17,868 nucleotides of DNA, taken from Methanothrix sp. (GTDB lineage: Archaea; Halobacteriota; Methanosarcinia; Methanotrichales; Methanotrichaceae). The notes beneath the pieces were generated by a model. That model ran no database searches and had not been told where the DNA came from. It was given only the letters and a program-made list of their open reading frames with translations. Below, piece after piece: positions 13,412 through 17,868 of this stretch. The first letter of the stretch is position 1, and the number at the start of each line of letters is the position of its first letter. The stretch covers positions 1 to 17,868 of the forward strand of contig PMNG01000049.1 of the NCBI GenBank assembly GCA_003162615.1, read 5' to 3'. The translations under genes were made by a program, and so were the position numbers.

Positions 13412-14626
13412 CTACTCCAACCATTTTTCCTTCAGTTCCATAAAAGTGCCATTTTTTATCGATTCCCTGATCTTCTGCATGAGCTTCTGCATAAAGTGAA
13501 GGTTGTGCATCGATGCCAGACGGAAATAGGAAAGCTCGTTGGCAAGGTAGAGGTGCCTCAGATAGGCTCTTATGTATCTCCTACACGTCGGGCAGCGGCA
13601 ATCAGGATCTATGGGCGTCCCATCGTCTTTGAACTGCGCAGACTTTATGTTTATTCTGAATTTGTTGTCGGGTCTTCCCCCGGATTCTGGAGAGATGAAC
13701 ACACCTCCCCTCCTGGCTACTCTTGTAGGAAAGACGCAGTCGAAGGTGTCGATCCCTCTTTCCACGCACTCGAAGATGTCGTCGACCTCTCCTATTCCAA
13801 GCAAATGCCTTGGTCGTTCATCAAGTTGAGGCACAACCCAATCCAGGACTTGATGCATGTCCCTCTTGCAGTTACCGAGAGATCCGCCGATGGCCATACC
13901 GTCGAAGGGAAGCGATTTAATGAACTCTGTACTCTCAGCCCGAAGATCCTCGAACCAACCGCCCTGGATTATGCCGTAGATGGCCTGTCTTATGTCGTGG
14001 TGCTTCAAGGAGCGTCCGGCCCATTCGTGCGTCCTTTTCATGGCTTCTTTGGTGTAATCGTAATCCGAAAGCGGGGAGGTGCATTCGTCAAAGGCCATGA
14101 TGATGTCCGAGCCCAAGTTGGATTGAATCTGCATGGACGATTTGGCATCGAGAAACTGCCAGGTGCCATCATAGAAGGACTTGAAGGAGATACCCCGATC
14201 TGTGATCTTTGTTAAATTCTCTTTCTTCCCTATATTATCTTCAGTTGTTCTTCTGCGCGAGAAGACTCCGCCAATCTTGTTTATGTTGTCCTCTCTTCCA
14301 CAACCCAGGGAGAAAGCCTGGAATCCACCCGAATCGCTGAAAATAGGCCGGTCAAAGGACATGAATCTGTGCAGGCCGCTCAGCTTCTTGATCAGCTCGT
14401 CTCCAGGTCTCAAGTGAAGGTGATAGGTGTTGGCCAGGACGCACTGCAAACCCAGTACGTTCAGGTCATCGGAGCCCAAAGCTCTGACGGAGGCTAGCGT
14501 AGCCACCGGCACGAAGTAGGGAGTATCGATATAACCGCGCCTGGTCTTTATGACTCCAAGCCTGGCTCTCGATTCCTTGTCTTCTTTCAGTATCGTAAAA
14601 GCGAAACCGGATGCATTGCCTTTCAA
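13412..14626 (-). CDS. tgt: Bacterial-type queuine tRNA-ribosyltransferase
   Basis: Exchanges guanine in tRNA for a 7-deazaguanine; bacterial-type enzymes act on wobble position 34. The 404-residue protein has the TIM-barrel TGT domain only, without the C-terminal PUA region of archaeal archaeosine TGT. Catalytic residues are present: Asp98 in SDSGGFQ, Asp180-Glu181-Cys182, Gln221 in QGG, and nucleophile Asp296 in FDCVFPTR. The zinc site is Cys343, Cys345, Cys348, His374 with the same spacing as E. coli. An insertion of about 29 residues (109-137) follows FSLG. At the substrate pocket, IGGSLG (246-251) places Gly251 where preQ1-specific enzymes have Val, a feature linked to queuine use. The start is TTG 14626; no ATG or GTG lies upstream in frame. 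It shares a strand with the downstream yhhQ. Confidence 0.95.
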   Translation of the reverse strand: MKGNASGFAFTILKEDKESRARLGVIKTRRGYIDTPYFVPVATLASVRALGSDDLNVLGLQCVLANTYHLHLRPGDELIKKLSGLHRFMSFDRPIFSDSGGFQAFSLGCGREDNINKIGGVFSRRRTTEDNIGKKENLTKITDRGISFKSFYDGTWQFLDAKSSMQIQSNLGSDIIMAFDECTSPLSDYDYTKEAMKRTHEWAGRSLKHHDIRQAIYGIIQGGWFEDLRAESTEFIKSLPFDGMAIGGSLGNCKRDMHQVLDWVVPQLDERPRHLLGIGEVDDIFECVERGIDTFDCVFPTRVARRGGVFISPESGGRPDNKFRINIKSAQFKDDGTPIDPDCRCPTCRRYIRAYLRHLYLANELSYFRLASMHNLHFMQKLMQKIRESIKNGTFMELKEKWLE

Positions 14627-14933
14627 GTTTTGGTATCCCCTGCGTGGATCTCGATAGCTTCTATCCTTGCATCACCATCTTGGCTTTGCTACATAAACAG
14701 TGTTTCGATTAAACTATTATCGAGGCCATGTGGCCAGCAAACCAGCACGTCACCCACCTGGCAAAACTGCTGATAGAAGAATAATCCAGGCCATTCAAGA
14801 TCTTCTTGCCAGGCGGCCAGCTTGCGCCAAGCCGGTCACCCGCTCGCGCCTGGAGCCTATAACGAAAAGCCAGTTTGGCAGGCTGAGCTGCACATTGGGC
14901 CTGGGCCGCCGGGAGGATGCTGGTTGTAGCGTT
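14627..14933. other. Spacer between tgt and the TA island
   Basis: The part next to tgt (14627-14720) is AT-rich, with TATA-like GTTTAAT and GTTTATG on the minus strand at about 14695-14715 that may drive tgt. The part from 14808 is copy A of the GC-rich dispersed repeat. No gene is visible. Confidence 0.5.
14808..14922. repeat. Dispersed GC-rich repeat, copy A
   Basis: This 115-base segment aligns with 16046-16154. Both begin GCCAG(G/A)CGG, have CGCTCGC...CTGGAGC about 45 bases in, GCCAG.TT further on, and end TGGGCCGCCG(G/A)GAGGATGC. Copy A abuts the 3' end of a hicA gene. No coding potential or terminal inverted repeat is clear. It may be a non-autonomous element or a structured RNA. Confidence 0.65.
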
Positions 14934-15149
14934 CTATTCTAAGAGCTTCCTGAAATCCTCTTCTGTTATGCCTAACTGCTTTAGAATTTCGTAGAATAAC
15001 CAGTTACCAATCTCGCTATTGCCATGAATAGGAATTGTAGTCGCCCGTCCGTCAGGATGCTTCCACCTGGCGTGGCTGCCCTTCTGCCGTGCCATATTGA
15101 ATCCGAGTTTGGTGGCTACCTTCTGCAGGTCCTTAACTTTGGCAGGCAT
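14934..15149 (-). CDS. hicA: HicA toxin, locus 1
   Basis: A small mRNA interferase with a double-stranded-RNA-binding-like fold. The 71-residue sequence reads VKDLQKVATKLGFNMARQ, then the catalytic GSH with His26, ARWKHPDGR, TIPIHG and a C-terminal LKQLGITEEDFRKLL, the standard HicA pattern. The gene overlaps the end of the hicB gene by 17 bases, so the antitoxin is made first and translation is coupled. A decayed near-copy lies at 17641-17855. Confidence 0.95.
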   Translation of the reverse strand: MPAKVKDLQKVATKLGFNMARQKGSHARWKHPDGRATTIPIHGNSEIGNWLFYEILKQLGITEEDFRKLLE

Positions 15150-15360
15150 GAACGGCCTTCACATCAATATCCTCTGGAAGCATACGGCCTTCTTCTTTGT
15201 ATTCTTCCCGAATCATCTCGAAGACATCGATCAGCTCCGCCTGTGCCTCCTCAGGAGTCTGACCCCAAGCATGGCAGCCAGGGATAGCGGGGACGTAGGC
15301 CACAAATGTGCCATTGTCGTCAGGGCGGAGGATTATCGTGTAGTCATAAAGGCGTTTCAT
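15133..15360 (-). CDS. hicB: HicB antitoxin, locus 1
   Basis: Partial RNase-H-fold antitoxin that blocks HicA. From Met at 15360 it reads MKRLYDYTIILRPDDNGTFV, then AYVPAIPGCHAWGQTPEEA and an acidic helix (AELIDVFEMIREEYKEEGR), ending VKAVHACQS. An upstream in-frame ATG at 15387 exists. However, TATTATATGC on the minus strand at about 15384-15393 looks like the promoter, about 28 bases before 15360, so the shorter start on a leaderless or near-leaderless message is preferred. No DNA-binding domain follows, so autoregulation would need the complex or another protein. Confidence 0.92.
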   Translation of the reverse strand: MKRLYDYTIILRPDDNGTFVAYVPAIPGCHAWGQTPEEAQAELIDVFEMIREEYKEEGRMLPEDIDVKAVHACQS

Positions 15361-15566
15361 TATGATCCACTTCATCCTTATTTGCATATAATACCACTCG
15401 ATGAATGGTGTCTATCCGGGAAATAATAGCTGCTCATATGGATCGGGTCACGGCTTCACTCGTGGCCCCGCTACCGCAGTGTGAAACGCTCAATGCCTGC
15501 TTTCCTCTTCAGGAACATAGAAATATTAAGCAATAGCAATAACCCATTAGTTTAAGCGGTGATAAG

Positions 15567-15791
15567 ATGCTGGTGAAGTTCGATATCTATTTTGATGGTG
15601 AATATTGGTGCGCTCGTGGAATAGGTGTCAGCATCTTTACGCAAGGTAAGACCCTCGATGAGCTGATGGAAAATATAAAAGAAGCAACTAGCCTGCACTT
15701 TGAAGAGGTCCTTCTGGCCGGCGAAGAGTTGAAGATTTTGTCTATTTCTGAGGTTGAGGTGCAGCCTCTTGCGAAAGCTTCCGGTTGTTAG
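15567..15791 (+). CDS. hicB: HicB-like antitoxin, locus 2
   Basis: A 74-residue HicB-family protein: KFDIYFDGEYWCARGIGVSI, where HicB normally has the two first strands, then FTQGKTLDELMENIKEATSL, the signature helix, and a Glu-rich strand at the end. GGTGAT at 15558-15563 lies 3 bases before the ATG. It overlaps the start of the downstream hicA by about 23 bases. It is divergent from locus 1, with about 200 bases between, and is only distantly similar to that antitoxin. Confidence 0.88.
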   Translation: MLVKFDIYFDGEYWCARGIGVSIFTQGKTLDELMENIKEATSLHFEEVLLAGEELKILSISEVEVQPLAKASGC

Positions 15792-16017
15792 CGGTGAGAA
15801 GCTCATCAAAGTGCTGAGCCGATTAGGATACGAAATCATCCGGCAGAGGGGAAGTCACGTCAGGCTGAGAAAGTCAACCGCAGCAGGAGACCACAACATC
15901 ACCGTTTCATTGCACGATGAGCTGGCGAAGGGCACAATTAGCGACATCTTATCCGAGGTATCTATCAGGAATAGTGTTTCAAAGGATGCCTTGATCGAAA
16001 TGCTTCAAGAACCATAA
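15769..16017 (+). CDS. hicA: HicA-like toxin, locus 2
   Basis: From TTG 15769 the protein begins MRKLPVVSGEKLIKVLSRLG, the usual HicA N-terminus, then YEIIRQRGSHVRLRK with the catalytic His, HNITVSLHDELAKGTISDIL, and a C-terminal helix. GAGGTG at 15756-15761, 7 bases upstream, supports this start. A longer frame from TTG 15754 is possible but would add residues not usual in the family. It overlaps the hicB of the same locus. Sequence divergence from loci 1 and 3 indicates a separate origin rather than local duplication. Confidence 0.9.
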   Translation: MRKLPVVSGEKLIKVLSRLGYEIIRQRGSHVRLRKSTAAGDHNITVSLHDELAKGTISDILSEVSIRNSVSKDALIEMLQEP

Positions 16018-16286
16018 GAGGACCGATTGGTTTAAGTCTTTTTTAGCCAGACGGGCCCGCTTGCCCGGTCGGGCCCCGCTCGCATCTGGAGCAGCTTCCG
16101 AAGGGCGCGTGCCAGGTTGTGCTACTCATCGGGCATGGGCCGCCGAGAGGATGCATAGGGCTTTGTCTGCTTATCCTGAAGAGCTTTGACTTATTAGCGA
16201 ACACCGATTGGCACTGTAAAGCAAATCAATTATATGTTTAAAGAGGCTTATTTATGGTTGGTTAATTATCTCACTGAGGCTAACAA
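16018..16286. other. Spacer holding repeat copy B
   Basis: This spacer contains the GC-rich repeat copy B and an AT-rich stretch (16212-16270) with TATA-like ATTATATGTTTAAAG near 16230 and CTTATTTATGG near 16248, candidates for the promoter of the next hicA. No gene is visible. Identical ACCGATTGG sequences stand at 16022-16030 and 16203-16211, flanking the repeat. Confidence 0.5.
16046..16154. repeat. Dispersed GC-rich repeat, copy B
   Basis: About 109 bases aligned with copy A (14808-14922) through GCCAGACGGGC, CCGCTCGCATCTGGAGC and TGGGCCGCCGAGAGGATGC. It is more GC-rich than the flanking spacer and does not code. The flanking 9-base direct repeats could be target-site duplications of an inserted element. 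Confidence 0.6.
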
Positions 16287-16469
16287 TTGAAAGTCCGAGC
16301 CGTCATTAAGATGGTAGAAGAGGATGGATGGTTCCTCGATAGAACAAGAGGCAGTCACAGACAGTACAAGCACCATTTTAAGAGTGGATTGGTGACCATC
16401 CTCAGGGAATTGGATGGTGAAGTACCAAGGGGTACCTTGAATAGCATATTAAACCAAAGTGGTAATTAA
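16287..16469 (+). CDS. hicA: HicA-like toxin, locus 3
   Basis: A complete 60-residue HicA of the YcfA type: KVRAVIKMVEEDGWFLDRTR, then GSHRQYKH with the catalytic His, VTILRELDGEVPRGTLNSIL. Start is TTG 16287, with GAGG at 16276-16279 as ribosome-binding site. Here the toxin comes first and the antitoxin second, opposite to loci 1 and 2. The antitoxin gene 14 bases downstream carries a frameshift, so this toxin lacks an intact dedicated partner in this sequence. Confidence 0.92.
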   Translation: MKVRAVIKMVEEDGWFLDRTRGSHRQYKHHFKSGLVTILRELDGEVPRGTLNSILNQSGN

Positions 16470-16483
16470 GGAGATCGGGAAAG

Positions 16484-16698
16484 ATGACTGAGTATCTGAT
16501 CATCATTGAAAAGGCTGAAAATAATTATGCGGCCTATTGCCCGAATTTGCCTGGGGTCATAGCCACCGGTCCAACGAGAAGGAAACGCTAGAGTTGACGA
16601 AAGAGGCAATAGAGTTTCACCTGGAAGGTCTGAAGGCCGAGTCTCTCAGTATACCTGAACCAACTACAACGGCGGCTTCTGCAGAAGTGAACGTGTAA
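16484..16698 (+). pseudogene. hicB: HicB-like antitoxin, locus 3, frameshifted
   Basis: AAGGAGATC precedes ATG 16484. The frame encodes MTEYLIIIEKAENNYAAYCP, then NLPGVIATGPT, a clear HicB start. It then shifts and stops at TAG 16589-16591. From 16576 a second frame continues EKETLELTKEAIEFHLEGLK and ends with SIPEPTTTAASAEVNV at TAA 16696-16698. A single missing base near 16575 explains the break; restoring it gives an antitoxin of about 71 residues. The change may be a real mutation or a sequencing error. Both halves are otherwise well conserved, so the break is recent. Confidence 0.88.
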
Positions 16699-16962
16699 AT
16701 CCGGAAGCCATCTTATTTGCAAAGTTCAATGCTGGCAGCTTTGCTGGTTTCTTCTCCACCGTGGGCCGGAACCGCCAGGAGGATGCATGGCACGTCGTCC
16801 GCTCATCCGGCTGAAGCTGCTTACCAGTTGGCACCCGCCATAACTGAATGCGTAATGCAAGGAGAGCCAGGAAACGGTAGACTTAAGTCGTGAGTCAGGG
16901 AGAGACCTCCGGCTAAGAAAGCTAACATAAACCTTAATAGTCATAATAAGAGTTTATAAATC
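16699..16962. other. Spacer holding repeat copy C
   Basis: No gene is seen. It holds the partial repeat copy C at 16762-16790. Two TATA-like elements precede the next gene: CTTAATAG at 16933-16940, placed for a leaderless GTG start at 16963, and GTTTATAAA at 16952-16960. Confidence 0.5.
16762..16790. repeat. Dispersed GC-rich repeat, partial copy C
   Basis: TGGGCCGGAACCGCCAGGAGGATGC matches the 3' end of copies A and B (TGGGCCGCCG(G/A)GAGGATGC) with a small insertion. The rest of the repeat upstream is not convincingly aligned. It follows the broken hicB of locus 3. Confidence 0.45.
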
Positions 16963-17292
16963 GTGGATGAAAAAGGCCATGTAGAGCTTGCCAACATAAC
17001 TGAAGCAATACAAGGAGGCCGAGTCAGAATAACTGATCATGCTTATGAAGAAGCCAATGCTGACCGACTAAAGTTCGACGAGATCTACTTTTCAGCTCTG
17101 CATGGAGAAGTGATAGAAGAGTATCAGGATGATTCGCCCTACCCAAGCGTTCTGATATTTGGTCAAACCTTTGGAGGAGACCCGGTCCACAGTGTTTGGG
17201 CGTACAATGAAAAGAACCGGTGGGCTGTGCTGATCACAGTCTATCGGCCAGACCCAAATCTATGGATTGGCTGCAAATTGAGGAAGAGATGA
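16963..17292 (+). CDS. DUF4258 domain protein, probable toxin
   Basis: A 109-residue protein with the DUF4258 pattern: GGRVRITDHAYEEANADRL (N-terminal helix with a His), GEVIEEYQDDSPYPSVLIFG (strands), then HSVWAYNEKNRWAVLITVYR and PDPNLW. DUF4258 proteins are often paired with small zinc-finger antitoxins and are thought to be RelE/MqsR-like ribonucleases; activity here is inferred. The start is GTG 16963, which would be leaderless if CTTAATAG at 16933-16940 is the TATA box. Its TGA overlaps the ATG of the next gene, so the two are coupled. Confidence 0.85.
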   Translation: MDEKGHVELANITEAIQGGRVRITDHAYEEANADRLKFDEIYFSALHGEVIEEYQDDSPYPSVLIFGQTFGGDPVHSVWAYNEKNRWAVLITVYRPDPNLWIGCKLRKR

Positions 17293-17537
17293 ATACAATG
17301 CCTTTTGAAAAGTGCCCCGTGTGCGGTGGCGATCTTGTAGAGAAGGAGGTTGAGAAGGTCTTACGTGGCGGTGTCAATACCGCGGTTCTGAAGGTCTGCG
17401 CCGAAGTCTGCCTGCGCTGTGGAGAGAGGCTGTACTCGCAGGAAACCGTAAGAAAGTTCGAACAGATCAGAGCCAAGCTGGAGCGCCAAGAGACTGGGGA
17501 ATTTAGGGCTATCGGAGTTTCGTATCAGGTGGCCTAG
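17289..17537 (+). CDS. YgiT-type zinc-finger protein, probable antitoxin
   Basis: An 82-residue protein whose N-terminal CPVCGG and later CLRCGE form the four-Cys zinc site of the MqsA/YgiT N-terminal domain. Between them lies VEKVLRGGVNTAVLKVCAEV, the usual beta hairpin. A helix (SQETVRKFEQIRAKLERQE) follows. There is no helix-turn-helix domain as in full MqsA, so it probably neutralises the toxin without binding DNA. ATG 17289 overlaps the toxin stop by four bases. Confidence 0.9.
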   Translation: MNTMPFEKCPVCGGDLVEKEVEKVLRGGVNTAVLKVCAEVCLRCGERLYSQETVRKFEQIRAKLERQETGEFRAIGVSYQVA

Positions 17538-17580
17538 CTAGTAAAAGAAATTGTCTTTACCCCAAAACTTTTACACCGTT

Positions 17581-17618
17581 GCCAGGCGGGCCAGCTGCCC
17601 TCTGGGCTGGGCAGCAGG
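17581..17618. repeat. Dispersed GC-rich repeat, partial copy D
   Basis: GCCAGGCGGGCCAGCT matches the first bases of copy A (GCCAGGCGGCCAGCTT). As with copy A, it lies just 3' of a minus-strand hicA copy. The rest of the repeat is lost. Confidence 0.45.
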
Positions 17619-17640
17619 AAATATGTTAGACGCGGCAATC

Positions 17641-17855
17641 TTATCCCAAGAGGTTAGGGAAATCCTCTTCAGTTATGCCTAACTGCTTTAAAATTTTCGT
17701 AGATAACCAGTTTCCAATCTCGCATTTTCCATGAATAGGAATGGTAGTCGCCCTGCCATCAGGATGCTTCCATCTGGCATGGCAGCCATTCTGCCGTACC
17801 ATCTGGAATCCGAGTTTGGTGGCTACCTTATGCAGTCCTTAGCTTTGGCAGGCAT
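17641..17855 (-). pseudogene. hicA: Decayed HicA toxin, locus 4 (near-copy of locus 1)
   Basis: The minus strand repeats the hicA of locus 1 with high identity (for example RWKHPDGRATTIPIHG and LKQLGITEEDF). A one-base deletion after codon 7 shifts the frame and brings an early stop. The conserved GSH is changed to GCH. A compensated pair of a deletion and an insertion alters WLFYEILK to WLSTKILK. The product would be truncated, so this is a pseudogene. It must derive from the same ancestor as locus 1. Confidence 0.88.
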
Positions 17856-17868
17856 AGACCGCCCTAAA
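17839..17868 (-). pseudogene. hicB: 3' end of a HicB gene, locus 4, cut by the window edge
   Basis: The last 30 bases read, on the minus strand, a C-terminus AVYACQS before TAA at 17839-17841. This matches the AVHACQS end of the hicB of locus 1 and overlaps hicA in the same way. The rest lies outside the window, so whether it is intact is unknown. Confidence 0.65.

Noticed and set aside
13496..14215. Long plus-strand frame of 239 codons
   Set aside because: It lies wholly antisense to the well-conserved tgt gene and has no family-like sequence; a shadow of codon bias.
1..17868. CRISPR arrays, tRNA or rRNA genes, transposase genes
   Set aside because: No regularly spaced repeats, no cloverleaf-like sequence and no transposase or integrase motifs were found on either strand by eye.

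Overview
The window looks like a piece of a methanogenic archaeal chromosome, most plausibly Methanosarcinales and perhaps Methanothrix (Methanosaeta). The supporting signs are an archaeal-type pyrB-pyrI pair, MptA (methanopterin-type GTP cyclohydrolase), the archaeal/eukaryotic ribosomal protein S3Ae (eS1), a DUF92 membrane protein, an archaeal-type split cis-prenyltransferase subunit, TATA-like promoters, frequent TTG starts and many toxin-antitoxin (TA) genes. The genus is an inference; the domain is secure.

Layout. 1-849: decayed sequence with remnants of a possible MazF-type TA pair. 850-2278: pyrB-pyrI, aspartate carbamoyltransferase for pyrimidine synthesis. 2414-3055: remains of a MntA-HepT TA pair that run into a reverse-strand fragment of a TIR-like domain. 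3108-6076 (minus): DUF92 membrane protein, aroE and tyrA, probably one transcription unit (polyprenyl phosphate metabolism plus aromatic amino acid synthesis). 6116-6727 (plus): a degenerate cis-prenyltransferase subunit, divergent from DUF92. 6863-7546 (minus): RNA 2'-phosphotransferase KptA. 7652-9639 (plus): a small coiled-coil protein, MptA and an unrecognised 256-residue protein. 9924-11483: a secreted Gln/Ser/Pro/Gly-rich protein with two copies of an aromatic-rich domain. 11583-12221: rps3ae. 12400-14626 (minus): a bacterial-type tRNA-guanine transglycosylase followed by a YhhQ-type queuosine-precursor transporter. 14808-17868: a dense TA island with four HicA/HicB loci (two intact, one with a frameshifted antitoxin, one decayed and cut by the edge), a DUF4258/YgiT zinc-finger pair and copies of a GC-rich dispersed repeat.

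The most interesting part is the tgt-yhhQ pair. Archaea normally use a long, PUA-containing TGT to make archaeosine at tRNA position 15. The enzyme here has the short bacterial architecture and lies beside a precursor transporter. One pocket position (Gly where preQ1-specific enzymes have Val) points to queuine rather than preQ1. Together they suggest salvage of queuine from the surrounding microbial community and modification of the wobble base. An in-frame 78-codon reading frame with a basic stretch and a membrane helix follows the amber stop of tgt.

Housekeeping genes are intact, while the spaces on both sides are filled with decaying TA modules and repeats. This suggests repeated gain and loss of small mobile stress modules at the edges of conserved operons.
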